Source: Desmodesmus armatus (lineage: Eukaryota > Chlorophyta > Chlorophyceae > Sphaeropleales > Scenedesmaceae). Taken from it: a DNA stretch of 64,000 nt. Below the pieces are notes generated by a model. The model did no database searches, was not told where the DNA came from, and saw nothing but the letters and a program-made list of their open reading frames with translations. Both the position numbers and the translations under genes were made by a program. The stretch is taken from assembly GCA_007449985.2 (NCBI GenBank), contig VIIQ02000043.1:142001-206000 (forward strand). Direction: 5' to 3'. Within the stretch, counting starts at the first letter, position 1. Each line of letters starts with the position of its first letter. This document shows, one piece after another, positions 42,534-55,300 of the stretch.

Positions 42534-45214
42534 GATGATCGTACCACCGAGGGTGTTACAGGCCCTAGGGGGATGCTCCTATTGGCAGGATGCCGCATCT
42601 CAGACAATTGGAACTCTATGATTTGACAGCATCTTGTGCGTAGCTCCTCAACATTGGTTTGAGTGTGACTCAACAAGAACTGGACACACAGTGTCCTTGT
42701 GGTGGCACATCGCACACGATCAAAGTCATCAGTGATGACCGGCAGCACCTTCATCAAGGGCGTTGACTGACAGGTATCAATGTGCTGGATCTTTGGAGTC
42801 CGCATACCCCTGTCCCATTGTTGCCCATTTTTTGCTTGTGATAGTGAAGCACACTGCCGCATCACAACACGGACATCGGGATAGGTCAACTGCTGCCGCA
42901 GCGGTGTGTCTCTGAGCTGGTTTGCTGCATGCATCACTACATGTACTGTACAGCTTGGCAGTCACTGCCCCTGGCAGTGTTGCAGCCTGCAGTGTTGCCA
43001 CGGCTTGTCCCCTGGGCACTATAAGCAGCACAGCCATGCGCAACCGCTTGCAAGCAACTGCTGCCATCCACAGCTTTGCTGCAGACGCGTCGACGGTTCA
43101 ACCAGGGGCAAGCATCATAGAACGGCTAACGCCCAGGTGGCGTCAGTGCTGGATCGAACCCTGCCCAACTTTGTTTGGGGGATCAGGGGAGGTGTTACTG
43201 CATTTCTGCTGCTGTCAAGCTGCTGCACACTTGCTGCTGCTGGGGTACTGCTGCTGGGGTGCCCAGCAGTGCTGCCGCTGCAAGCGGTACCAGCTGCTCC
43301 CATGTGTCAGGCTGGAATGAACATAACAGATTGATTTGAGCTCTACAAGTCGGAGGAGGCGTACTACAGTTGTTTTGCTCATGTACAGCTGCGGCACAGT
43401 TGCTGTTGCAGGCGTGCTGCTGCTGGGGTGCTGCTGCTGGGGTGCTGCTGCGCCTGCAGCTTCAGCTGCTGCCCCTTGACAGGCTAAAATGAACAAAGCG
43501 GGGCTTTTTATACACTCTCGATGACACAGCAGCACCGCAAATTGTTGTTTGCGTAGTTGTTCGCAAACGTCAGTCATGCGCGTTCCAACGTTGGATGACA
43601 GTTGTCTGCGCATCTCGTAAGCGATCGCCTGTCCTCACAATTTCGAAGCTACAGGGCACGTTCATGCCTTACCAAAAGGGAATACGATGCAATTAATGCA
43701 ATGTACATGCTTCTCAAAGGCTCAGCTCACGTTAGTTGCCATGCAAGGATACTGTTCATGTATATAGGTTCGTTTACTTTGCAACCACGCAGTTTCGCTG
43801 AGCACACGTGGGCCAGATGTTGTCGACAAATACACATGAATATCGTGTGGGGTGTCCAGTTAGCGATGGTTCTGGGATGGGCTGATGGCAGTTGCGATAT
43901 CCCAGCACCAGCGTAGACCACGTTTCTCACTATTCTCAATATGATCTTTATCCTATTTATATTCAGAATCACCCCGCTAGGGCTGCGTGCGGCACTTTTG
44001 GGAACGGAATGTAGACAACTTTTTGACTGTCATGTGTGGGGGTGTGACCTTAGCAACGTATAAGGCTCTCAACCTATAGGTTTCGATCCAATACACTGGT
44101 TCCTAAGACCAAAGCCTAGCTGAGTCGGCTGGGCCCTGCTGCTGCTAGCAGGCCTCGTGTGGGAGTGTTCTGGGGAGTGCTCAGTGGCATTACTTTGGAC
44201 ATACCCTTATCAGCTATCTGGTGGTTATGCATTTGTTGAATTCAGGGCTGGGATATGGACATGTGCTGCATGGCATGACCAAGTTCGAAGTCACAGATTT
44301 GTACTACAGGCATGGATGATTGGTGGCTTTTGACCAGTCAACACAAGCTTGGTAATAAGATCGCAGAGGCTGAAGCTGCCGTGTCTGCCAACGGAAAGAA
44401 GTAGTAATGCATTAGTGATGCATGTGCAGCTGAAGCTAGACGAGCTTCGGGGCCCCCAAACCCTTGGCTCACTGTGACATGAAGGTGTCTGGCCAGTTGC
44501 TGCCCGTCTGCTGGGCTGGATGTTGCATCAAAGCTCCACTGTGATCATCAGTGCTGGGTCATACGGGCTGTTCCTCCTGCTGGGCTGGGCTGCTGTCAAC
44601 AACACTCTGTCTGTCTGGGCTGATGCAATAACTCTCTGCCTGCAAAAGCACAAGGAACGCACCTGCAGAACAGCGCAGCAACAAGATGTCAGCACGGCAA
44701 AGGAGAGGGGGGTCGACCCCTGCCCCGGGCCAGTGCAGGCTTATGACACCCTGTTGCTGGCCCTCCTCCAACGTGTGACCTTGTGTGACTGGCACCTGTT
44801 TCAAACATTTGCAGCTGTTGCACACGTGACAAGATCAAGTGAGATACTGAGGAAGTGAAAGAACAAAGAGAGAGGATAGTCACACTGTTTGATGGTCTGT
44901 TGCTGGGTATGTGTTGTATGTGCTGTTTTGGGGTGTGCTTATCAACACAAGCTTGTGGGTTGAGGCAGGCTGCCTGCGCCTTGGCGCCTGGGCGCCTTGG
45001 CGCCTAACCTTTGCTGCCAGTGCGAAGTAGTCTCAAGTGTTGTTGGTCAGGTGCAACCTTCAGAATCCATGCAACCATGTAACAGTAACAGCAACCCATG
45101 TCACTGGTAACAAGTCACAGCTGCCAGAAACACTCCACAGCTGCCGATCACACTACACGACAGCCAGTCAAACTTCACCAACGCCAGTCACACTTCACGA
45201 CTGCCAGTCACACT
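42534..45214. other. Intergenic region with a LINE copy
   Basis: 2.7 kb. It contains CTGCTGGGG repeats (about 43230-43460), the L-a LINE copy at 44352-44941, a GGCGCC-rich patch near 44975-45005 and CAGTCACACTTCACGA repeats near 45170-45220. A 135-codon minus frame at 42937-42530 has no recognisable similarity or splice context. Confidence 0.5.
44352..44941 (-). mobile_element. 5'-truncated LINE, family L-a, copy 3
   Basis: 590 bp flanked by the identical 14-bp repeat TCAACACAAGCTTG (44338-44351 and 44942-44955). It shares its left (3') end and body with 19739-20330 but stops about 85 bp earlier on the right. Confidence 0.9.
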
Positions 45215-48200
45215 TCACGGCTGCTCATACACCTTGACAGTCTTATCGAAGCTACAAGTGACCAGCTTGTTGCTGGCAGCATCGTAGTGCAGCGAGCGCA
45301 CGTTGACGGCGTGGCCACGCAGCGTTGCCACAACCTTGGCAGTTCCAATGTGGTACACGTACACGGCTGCATGTGCGGCACCTGCAACAGCACAAAGCAT
45401 GCAGCAGCACACAGTAAATGCCAGCGATACAGAGGGTACTACACTGCCATGCACGTCACTGACGGCAGTGTTTTTTGTGTGTGATGTATGATGTATTCAC
45501 CAAGGTGCTGGTCACATACAGAGCACAGGTGTTGTGACAGCAAGCCGTGCTGCATAGCGCTGTCTACGTTGGGAAGGCACACAACTGGAGCATGTAGCGG
45601 CACACATGCTGGAGCACTGCCTGACTATCTGCCTGACCTACCTCAAGCACATTTGACCGTTGCCTACACAACTGTCACACAAATAATCAACAGCACTGCA
45701 GCTGAAACTGTGCTGAAACCGTGCTGAAGACACAGAGTGCAGGACGCCTAGCATGGGCTATCTCACAACCAGACAAGCCCCTGAGCCAAATGCATCACTG
45801 CAACCCTCACCTGCCAAAATGTAGCTGCTGCTGCGGTGCCACGCAACAGATGCATTGTGGAACTTATCCACATCCAGCCCGTACAGCCGCCGCACTACAC
45901 CCCAGTCTGACAGCCTCAGCACCAGCAGAATGGGGCTGTCTGTAGCAACCAGCAGATACCTGCAGCACAGGCAACAACTCATTGCTTCACGCTGTGTCCG
46001 ATGGCTCCGCCCGCGCACCATCCAAAGTTGCAGCGTATGAAGTGCACGGCCGTCTGAACCTTCACCATCAATACTAGTTCTACTAACTACTAATCAACTG
46101 CATCAGGGCCTCGCCTGATGCTGATGCCCACATGTGCACTGCGAGTTTTGCTTCCGTCTCCAGCCAAGACCGACATGTTTCCCTTGCCTTGCTCACCGGC
46201 TGCATGGTGACACCGCAAGCCGCATCGCCGAAAATGACACGTGACTGTCACCTGCCTCACTCATGTTGACCAACCCAGCCGCCGCCACACTCCACACAGG
46301 AGTTGCGCTGCTGCAGCCACTGCTGCCGCCACTGCTGCTGGTGATACTTGCAGCAGCGGCGGCAGCAGTGTTTGCTGCGCCTGGCTGCTGCAGCTGCTGC
46401 GTATACCGCAGCAGCTGTACATCCAGGATGTTCAAGCAGTTGGTGCCTCTGACAGCCACAACAAGCTGCAAGCTGCTGTCAGCCTTGGCGGCTGCTGCTG
46501 CTGCTGCTGGCTGGTGCTGGTCTTCTGCATCTGCTGTCTGAACCTCCCTACTGCTGCTGCTGTCGCTGATGCCGTTGACTGATACCCCACTGGAAGATGG
46601 GTTGGTGTAGCTGGGTGGCATGCCGGTAGCCCCAGGTGGTAGAAATGCGACATCCTGGACATACCCTGAAAAAGGCACCTGCACACAGCACGGCACAGCA
46701 CAGCAGCAGCAGCAGCAGCAGACGGAGCCAAGTAATGATGTTGCGATGTGACTGGAATCGGCTGCGACGCAGTGTTCATGATGGTGGGGACTCACTCACC
46801 TTGAATGTCTCCATGCACGTCTCCACTGCCTGCTATTGTGTCCCCTTGCCCTGTAGTTGCGCCATATGCAAGGCTGAACAAGCCACTGCCTGTAACAAAC
46901 GTGTTGAAATTCAACAAGTCAACAACAAACAAGTCCAGTCAAACAAGTTGCTGAGGGTCACCAGGTTACTCAGTTCAACTGCCTACTACTGGCTGCGGTA
47001 ACCGCCTCACCTGCTGTATAACCTCCAACACAAACTGCTGCTCGCCCCGATCGCCGCCGTCACCGCCGCCCGCCAGCCGCAGCAAGCAGCAGCTGCTGTC
47101 ATACGAAGCAGTTGCAAGCAGCTGCTCTCCACCCCCATACTGCTGCTTTCCCTGCTTTTGTTCTTGCTGAATATCCGCCTGGTTCTGCTGCGCAGTTGCG
47201 GGCTTGATAAGGATAGGTGCCCAGTCAGCGGCCACTACATACTTGCTGTGGGGCTTTGCTGAAGCTAGCAGCTGCCCCGTGGCAGCATGCAGGATGTGCA
47301 CGCTGCCATCCATGCAGCCAGCAAGCAGGAGGCAGGTGGGGTCGGCCTGCAAAGCAGTCAGGCTGCAGCACAGCATGGCAGAGCAGGAGGAAACAGGTGT
47401 CAGAGCAAGCAGGAGGCAGGTGGGGTCCGCCTGCGAAGCAGCCAGGCTGCAACACAGCAGGGCAGGGCAGGAGACAGCAGTGTCAGAGCAAGCAGCAAAA
47501 GAAATAAGCATCTGATACACCCCCTTTGAACCGTATCACCATAGAAAGAATCGGCCTGCAAAGGTTGGGTCGGCCTGCGAAGCAGCCAGGCTGCAACACA
47601 ACAGGGCAGGTCAGGGCAGGGGGGAAAATAGGGCTTGACAGCAAGGGGTAGGCAGGTGGGTTCTGCCTGCGAAGCAGCCAGGCAACAACACAGGGCAGGA
47701 CTGCGCTTTGAAAATGGGAATCAGAGCAAGCAGTAGCCAGGTGGGGTCGGCCTGTTGTGTGGCCAGGCAGGGCAGGGCAGGTGAAGCAACATCACTCTGG
47801 AGCACTCCTGCACATCATTCCCTTGCACATCATTCTGGAGCACTCCTGAAACAGCCAAACAGCCACAGTCGGGTGGTCACCTGGCCCAGCTCTGCCAATC
47901 CTGCCGTTGCCTCTTCCCTTGCCGCAGTCTCCCTCAACTCTCCTTCGGAACCCTGGCAACACTGGGCAAGACCGTCTCAACACCCCTGTCTTAGCACCAC
48001 CGTTGCCAAAATCATTTCTCTAGTGCACTGCACTGAGCGGCTCACCTGTGCCTGCCAGCCTTCACTGCAGGATGCCAGCTCAGCGTCAGCACACCACCAG
48101 CACCACCCAACCGCGTCACCCACACCTCACTGCTGCCACAGCCGCCATCGCTGCCGCCATTGCTGCCACAGCCACCATTGCTGCCGCCATTGCTGCCGCC

Positions 48201-49328
48201 ACACTGCTTCTGCTTCTCACTCCCTGCCTCAGCGTAACTCAACAGCTTCACTGCCCCATCTGCTGCCCCTGTGGCTATCAGATTCCCCCCAGGCCAGGCC
48301 AGTACTGAGAGAAGGTTGGCCGGCAGAGGGCCTAGACTGTGGGTTGGAAAACTGGGGTAGTCAGCAGCAGCAGAGCGAAGCATGAGCTCCTCTTGCAGCT
48401 TTGCATGCTGCTGCTGAACCTGCTGATGGCGGCTGCTGTGGGTGGGGTGTGAGGGGTCGGGGGCGCTGGTGGGAGGGTTGTCCTCCTGATTTTCTGCTGC
48501 CAGCTGCTGCTCAACTAGCTGGTACACCAGCTGCAGTCAGGAAAAATTCAAAGGCGATGAGGATGGTGAGGATGCTGGTGGTTGCGGGCTACTACAGTTG
48601 ATGCTATGAAAGTATCTTTCTCACCAATGAGTGCACACGTTACAACCAGGCTTTGCATGCTGCTGCTGAACCTGCTGGTGGCGGCTGCTGTGGGTGGGGT
48701 GTAAGGGATCGGGGGCGCTGCTGGGAGGGTCGTCCAGACCCTCTGTGGCCAGCTGCTGCTCGACTAGCTGGTACACCAGCTGCAGGCAGTAGAAAAGCAA
48801 GGCGATCAGGGTGGTGAGGATGGTGCGTCAGATTTTAACTGGATTTGAACACAACTGCTGCTGTACTACAAATGACACTTTGTGAAAATCTTTCAGAGAA
48901 TGTTCACCAGCCTGGCTAGGTGGCTGGGTGGCTGAGAGAGGGGGGGGGGGGCTCAGCCAAGTTGGTGGGTGGGGTGTGGTTGTGGTGTTCTCCTGCTCCT
49001 CTGCTGCGAGCTGCTGCTTACCAAGCTTGTACACTAGCCGCAGGCAGGACACAGCCAAGTGCAAGCAGGGTGGTGAAGGCGTTGTACATCAAGCCCCCCC
49101 CCCCAGTTTTTGTGCAGCCATTTCCCTCTCTCCTCAACACACATCTCCTCCATCAGCTCCCCCCCCCCCCCAACGCACACACTCAACCTGCTAATCACAC
49201 ACACCACCCCGGTTGTTGCCGACAGTACCCCCCTTTGCAACCCTACCCAACTCGCTGCCGTCTGCCTGCATTCCCCCCCCCTTGCTCTCAGTTCCATCAC
49301 AACTTGCGGCATAACCTCACTGCCACTC

Positions 49329-49359
<31 letters not shown>

Positions 49360-49779
49360 ACTCACAACCCACAAACCACACACGCACCCCGTCGCCATAC
49401 GCTGCTGCCCTGCCCCGCACCCCCTATCCTGCCTCCTCTCCATGGTGATCCCTGCTACTTTTCAATTTTGCCGGTCAGCCAGCACTCCCCCCCTGCTCTC
49501 ACCTCCATTAGCTCACTGCCTCTCCTAGGTTTGTCATCGTCATATTTGATGCCACTGGCTTGCTCCAAGGCATGCAGGGCTGCATGTGCACACACCAACC
49601 ACCAACATTTACACAAAGATGGAACGAAAGCTTGATTACTCGATGATCAGTGACCAGCGACATCCAACATACGGTGTGTCAGCAGCTTTGTGGCGTCACC
49701 ACAGGCTTGTCACTTTAGCCAGACCTCCCTGCCCCTAGTTGTGCCCACCTGTGCTGTAGCCCTTCTCAGACAGATACTG
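45215..49779 (-). CDS. LisH-WD40 repeat protein (first exon unresolved)
   Basis: Exons: 49779-49749, 49579-49503, 48530-48046, 47362-47011, 46678-46197, 45959-45811, 45381-45215; all phases agree to the TGA at 45217-45215. The first two exons encode a LisH-like helix pair, QYLSEKGYSTALHALEQASG, a dimerisation motif. The rest has WD40-type blades, for example LIATGAADGAVKLLSYA, LLAGCMDGSVHILHAATGQL, LLATASYDSSCCLLRL, and the terminal LRGHAVNVRSLHYD...LVTCSFDKTVKVYE. Ala/Ser/Gln-rich inserts lie between blades. LisH-WD40 proteins are usually scaffolds; which one this is cannot be told. The start lies upstream, possibly in 49912-50163, but no phase-compatible first exon was settled. Two segments of this gene show local tandem copies of exon ends. 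Confidence 0.75.
47325..47790 (-). repeat. Tandem copies of an intron-end/exon-start junction
   Basis: The functional acceptor and first 14 codons of exon 47362-47011 (SLTALQADPTCLLLAG) are repeated upstream at about 47405-47475, 47555-47620, 47645-47710 and 47725-47785. Each keeps GGTGGG, (C/T)CTGCG and AGCAGCCAGG-type sequence in plus orientation. Some copies keep a usable CAG acceptor. Confidence 0.8.
48655..49060 (-). pseudogene. Two extra copies of a WD40-gene exon start
   Basis: Exon 48530 begins LVYQLVEQQLAAE. Upstream, about 48785-48655 encodes LVYQLVEQQLATEG followed by the same Pro/His/Gln stretch, and about 49040-48925 encodes LVYKLGKQQLAAEEQEN. Each follows a CTGC(A/G)G acceptor. 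They could be alternative exons or decaying duplicates; I see no clear donors for them. Confidence 0.7.
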
Positions 49780-51002
49780 CTGCACAAACAGCAGAGAGAG
49801 TGCTTCTGGGTCCAGATACACAGACATCAAGATGACAAGTCCGTTCCAACAAAGGTGTTCACTTCAGTGGCAGGATGATGTGTGGTGTGTCTGCCTCTGG
49901 TGGTTACCTTTGAGCAGATTAGTGTCGGTGTGGAGCATTTGTGAGGACAAACTATTATCACTGCTGTGTAGAGAGGCACGGCGGTCGATGACACTGCAGA
50001 TCATGACTAACCTTGACAAACATATTGCATCGCTGTTGACGAGTTGCAAGACCTTGTCTGTTGAATGACACTGTAGAGTTTTGAGTGGAGTCTGGGACTG
50101 CTGCTTCCCGTCAACGGCTGGGATTCGAGCTTTCCTGCTGATCTTCTGCTGTTGTGCTGACATCCACTTCTTTCTGCATCAGCTTTCGCTCAACACAGAA
50201 TCGTTTGATCAAGTGTGGACGCTTCTATCGCGCCTGTTGGCGCATTGGTGGCTTGAGCCACCTGCAGTGACACCCCTGTAATAGCACCCACGCAGCAGCA
50301 GCACTGCGTTGACGGCACTTAACTTAGCAGCAGCTGCTCAGGCTGCATCTCAGCAGCAGCGATGATACCAAAGGGAGCGTTCCTGAAGATCGTGGATAAC
50401 TCTGGAGGCAGGCTGTGTCAAGTTATTTGGACAAGGTGAGGACTTGCCTGTGAAGTTTGGTGTGGCAGGACCGTATGTGATTGTGTGTGCACATATAGGA
50501 AAGGAAGTCAGGTCCGCCTACCCCTGAACAGAACAGTTGGCCCTTGCAGCAGTGGTGATCAGCCTTGGGAGGGGTTTCGAGGGCAATGGTCGTCTTGGTG
50601 AAGCAGTCAATGCAGCAGACAGGGGCTTGTGGGCGCTTGAGCTTCGCCAGAATGGTCAGCATTGCAGCGTCTGCTGCAACAACCGCAAACAATGCGAGAC
50701 CTGCAGTAACATTCAACATCTATAGCCAGCAGCAGCAGGGAGTGAACACAGGCGCATGCACCAGCTGAAGCGTCAGCACCTAGATGGCAGAGGGAGCGAG
50801 TGGCTGTAGGTCTTGCTAGCAGCATGCAGCGCTTGTGACACTGGCTGCAGCAGCGGCGGCAAAACCGGCAGTCCAGCACCAGCTGAACACACAACTTGAT
50901 CACAGCTGGTGCCTTCAAACCCCACACAGCACGCCGAAGTGTTTTGCAGCCTCAGCCAAACAAGCGCACAGCTGCTTAGCAGTGTCAGTGCAGAGCTGGA
51001 CA
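49780..51002. other. Region between LisH-WD40 gene and uL14m gene
   Basis: It probably holds the start of the LisH-WD40 gene (49912-50163), a promoter and the uL14m upstream region. No other gene is convincing. Confidence 0.4.
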
Positions 51003-51446
51003 ATGCAGATATCGGCAGCTGCTCCGCTGTTGCGAGCAGCATGCTTCTCAGCTGTACCCTCTGGCCAGGGTGGGTGACTTGGTGAAGGTGGCTGCTGTCG
51101 TCACTGCTGTTGACTAAATCATTTCCTGTACGCGCTCTCCTCGCCCCCCCCCCCCCCGGACCCCAGGTTTGACGCAGCCAAAGTGGGCAATGTGGTGAAG
51201 GTAGCAGTGAAGGAGGCAAAGGGAGGCAAGGTGACCAAGGGACAAATGAAGAAGGCAGTGGTCACAGAAACAAAGTACCCCACCCGGCGGCCCAACGGAG
51301 CACACTACCAGTCCCTCCGCAACACCTGTGTGTTAGTCAGTGACAAGGGCAATCCTCTGGGCAATAGGGTGCGCAGTATACTTGCGTATGAGTTCAACCG
51401 GCCTCGCTGGAAGAAGATCAGCTTGCTTGGCAAGAAGCTTTTCTGA
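51003..51446 (+). CDS. Mitochondrial ribosomal protein uL14-like
   Basis: Exon 1 is 51003-51073 (MQISAAAPLLRAACFSAVPS, a plausible mitochondrial targeting peptide); exon 2 is 51167-51446 behind a C-rich tract of about 16. Exon 2 encodes KVGNVVKVAVKEA, KGQMKKAVVTETK, CVLVSDKGNPLGNRV and a final KKISLLGKKLF. That order and spacing match uL14, especially the mitochondrial form (the KGQ.KKA motif), a large-subunit protein next to the sarcin-ricin loop. The model is about 116 residues and lacks the usual N-terminal RVVDNS strand, so either an exon is missing from my model or exon 1 is wrong. Exon 2 is the secure part. Confidence 0.75.
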
Positions 51447-52314
51447 GCAGCAGTGGCAGCAACGTGGCAGGAGCAGTGTGGCGGCAAGCAGCAGCAGAGG
51501 CGCAGCAGGCGGACTTGCAGCAGTGGAACCTGCAGCAGCAGCACATGTGGCAACAATGGCAGGAGCGACGGCTGCAGCAGGAGCGACGGCTGCAGCAGCA
51601 GCTGCGGCTTCGGCAGCAGCACTTGCATCTGGGGTGGTGTGAGGGTGTGGAGGTGTGCGCAAGTTCAAGGACGGGACACTGGCAATGTGCTAGTCTCTTG
51701 CTGCTGTGTGGAGTCCGCAGCATCTGTGTCAGGATGTTGCTTGTGTGAGTGTTGTGCTGCTTGGTGTCTGCTAGCAGACACCAAGCAGCAGACACACCCA
51801 GCGCTGGGTGTGTTGTTCTTGGGGGAAAAGGGGGGGGAGGCTGTCTGGTTGAGGGGTTGTTGGGGGGACCCAGCATGTGGCAGTCATGCAAGCATGCAAT
51901 ACAAGCTCCTGCTGCGACCGCAGCGGTGGACCTGTCTGATACTGCCGTATGAGACATGCCGTGACGGTAGACACTTCTTGGCTGTGGCAGACGAAGCAAG
52001 CTAAGTTTGTAAGTAGTGGCGTGGAGTAACAGAGTTACCGGGGCTCAACCTGTTGGTTGTACAGTGGACTGAATACGAAGCTGCTCAGGCTGATGGGCCA
52101 GATTGCAACTGCAGTGGCACACCTGTGACCTTCACCCAACCAACGAGTGGCAAGTAGAGGAGCATGCCCAGTAAACCGTCGTTTCCGTATACCACTGAAA
52201 CGTGTTTTGCTGCGCGCCATTACTTCCTCTGCGCGTTTGCACTATCAGTGATCCCTTTGGACGGTTGTCCTAATGCAGTTGTGCTGAGCTCTTGAGAGCA
52301 GCAGAACCCGTCAC
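51447..52314. other. uL14m 3' region and spacer
   Basis: GCAGCA-rich at 51450-51630, giving long but meaningless frames on both strands, then the palindrome pair and nothing recognised up to the next start. Confidence 0.5.
51755..51813. repeat. Two adjacent perfect palindromes
   Basis: 51755-51790 is a perfect 36-bp palindrome centred on TGCTAGCA (arm TGCTGCTTGGTGTCTGCT). 51792-51813 is a perfect 22-bp palindrome (arm ACACACCCAGC). They are one base apart, about 310 bp after the uL14m stop. Confidence 0.9.
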
Positions 52315-55300
52315 ATGTCTCTATTCGTACTTCTGCTGCTCAGTGCAGTCCTGCTGTCCCCATCTTGTGCAGCAGAACTAGCGGTCCCCCCAGCAAATCC
52401 CAGCAAACCCCCCTTTTCTGAGTTGAGTACAGCAGCGTCGTCCTCGACATGTGTGCTGCAGCTCGAGGGCTTTAAAAGCGAACCAGGTCTCAAGTCAGCC
52501 AGCTTGGAGTGTACGGGTGCTGTGTTGCGTGCAACAGCAGCACCACAGCTGCTTTCAGCATTAGGCCCCCAAGCACGGAACATCAACTGGACCACAGCCT
52601 GCAGCAGTGGCAGCAAATGTCTCCTATCCATCTGCGATAGCTCTGTCACGTTCCGCTCCCCTGTCGTTGAGAACATCCTGGTGACTGACCCTGGGATGGA
52701 GGCCCTGATCTGCATCGGTGACAGCAGCAGCGCCATCATGAAGAACGGGCGATTCACCAACTGGCACAGTCCAGAGGGAACCACCTTCGTTGCACTGAAG
52801 GTAACCAGCAGTTCTGCATCCCTTGTGGTGGACAACACCACACTCTACAGGGATCAGCCAGAGGAAGTTGACGGCAAGGTGGGACCATTTGGAGGGGCCC
52901 TGATGGCAGTTGCGGGCCAGACCACCATCGTGTCAAGCTCTTTCGTTGGAGGACACACTGTGCAAGGTGGAACTATTGTTGCCAGCGGCGAGGCACGAGT
53001 TGACATCGGCTCACGCGCCAAAGGTGAGATCACTCAATGCTTCAGTTGTTGTGCTAGCCGCAAAAGCAGCAGATGACATCTGACGCTCAAGAGCTCCTCC
53101 CTTAGAAAGCAGGACATCCTAGCCTGGCAGTGCTCATTAGAAGTACACGATTGTGTTGGCTTTTTGAGACAGTGCCTGCTACCTGAATACCTTTGCAGTA
53201 ACTTGCACTGCTGTGCGCGCTTCGTGCAGGTCCTCCCACAACCATCATGGGCAGTTCTGCCGTCAGACAAGGCGGCGACATGTCTGTAAATGGCACCGCC
53301 AATGTGCGCGTGTACGATGCACTGTTCGCTGGCGCAGAGGCAGTAAGTGAGGGCTCGATGCACATCTCTGGCAACAGTACAGTCGAGTTGTATGACACCA
53401 CCATCGTCAACGCCACAGCCCGGCGCACCAGAGGCGGCATTGGTGTGACCGAGAACGCCCGACTCCTGATGGTGCATTCAACCATCACAGCGTGCACCGC
53501 AGAAAGTGCCGGTGGGGCTCTGAGTGTTTCAGGATCGTCAGTGGTGACTCTCACCAACTGCAACATATCCAACAACGAGGCGGGGATCGAGCTCGACGAG
53601 GCGAGCCGCCTCCCCAAAGGATCAGCAGGCGGCATTATTGCAGTAGGGTCTGCCCATCTCACCCTGCAAGACACGCTTGTCACAAGGAACAAAGCAGCTT
53701 TTGGAGGTGGGATGGTCATCCAGCCCAATGCCCAGTTGCTGCTACAAGGCAACACCACCATTGCAGGCAATGAGGCTTGGAGCGCTGCCGGAGGTGTCTA
53801 CATGGTCAGCAACGGCCTCGCAGGCACCTTTGACAGCCTTCAAAGTGCAACACGCAACAACAAGGCCCCTCAGGACCCCGACATCGGCCTTCCTATCGAT
53901 AAGCTCCAGGTGCTGGGGACTTCCAGCGACTCAGGCAACAGCACCAAGGAAGCATTCATCCCAGGTGACGTCCTGCTGCTCGACGTCCGCATTGCCGGGC
54001 CTAATGGCCGCCGGTCAAACCAGACGATCACGGTGCTGCTCCTGGACGCCCAGAACGGCGCCATCTTCACGGACAGGCTGCGTGTGGACGCTAGCAACGG
54101 GCAACAAGCAGTTGCCACAGCCCGTGTGATGATCAGGCAACGCCCAGGTTAGTCACAGGCATTTGCCGTCATCTCTGGGAGGGAAAGGATGCTGGGGTGT
54201 CACTCTGCGGTCCTGTTGCCAGTGGGGGGGGGGGGGGCTGGCATGCACAGCAGGCAAGAAGACCTGATTGCATCCCCTTGGCAGGCATCATCATCACCCC
54301 AGCAACATGTTTTAACAAGTGTTGAGAGCCCGCTGCTTACAGAAGGTGCACTTGTATGGTTGATGCTTCGAGCAACTGTTGTGTTCGTTATCAGCATTTA
54401 TCTGATGCATCCCTGGCCCATTCTGCTGCCATCTGTACTGTTGTGGCTTGTGTGCACCGCAGGAACCTACAGGATAGACCTCAAAACCGACAACAACATG
54501 TTGGCCAATGACAACAAGACCGTCAGCTTGAAAGTCAATGTTGTGGAGTGCCCAGTGGGCTATGCAACCGCCAGCATCGACAGCTGCCTCCCCTGCGTCC
54601 GTGGCTACTTCTCCTTCAACACACCAGCTGCGGAGTGCGAGTGGTGCCCTGCAAATGCGGACTGCCAAGGCATTCACTCTGGCCAGCCCCAGGTGTGGCC
54701 TAAGGCAGGCTACTGGCACTCGGCACCTAAGTCCACGCAGATGCACAGGTGAGGTGCCTTGGGCTTGAGTTCAGTGGGTGAAACAGTATGTGCGCGCAAG
54801 TGCTTGTGCATGCCCGCCGGCAGCAACAGGACGCAACACCCTGATTTAAATGCACTGGTTGGTTGCGTCAGCTTGTTCATTGCCATCCCTGCCCTCTGCA
54901 CCTGCTTCTACCCCTGCAGGTGTCTCAACCCAAAGGCTTGCAATGCCAGCACAATCCCAACAAGGCAAGCTGCTGAGAACATGTCTGTCGCTGACTACAA
55001 GACCGCGCAGTGCTCGCAGGAGTATGAAGGGTAAGATATCAGCAAACATGCTCTCTGACGCCAACAGCAGCACTGTTTTCACAGCCATCCCTGACCCCCG
55101 CCCTTACCACTGGTTGGCAACTTGGGCGTTGAACAACTTATGAGGTTCACCTGGCTCGATCTCGGTGGACAATGCCATTGTTGTTTGGCAAAAATGTCCA
55201 TGCAAGATACCCCCATTGAATGTCTGCTGCCTCTTTCACACTTGACGTACATCATGATGTGCAGGGGTAGAATTTGTCACTCCTTGGCGGATATACCACA

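Noticed and set aside
42530..42937. 135-codon minus-strand frame
   Set aside because: Protein-like composition, but it overlaps the last exon of the wall-protein gene, has no recognisable motif and no neighbouring exon.
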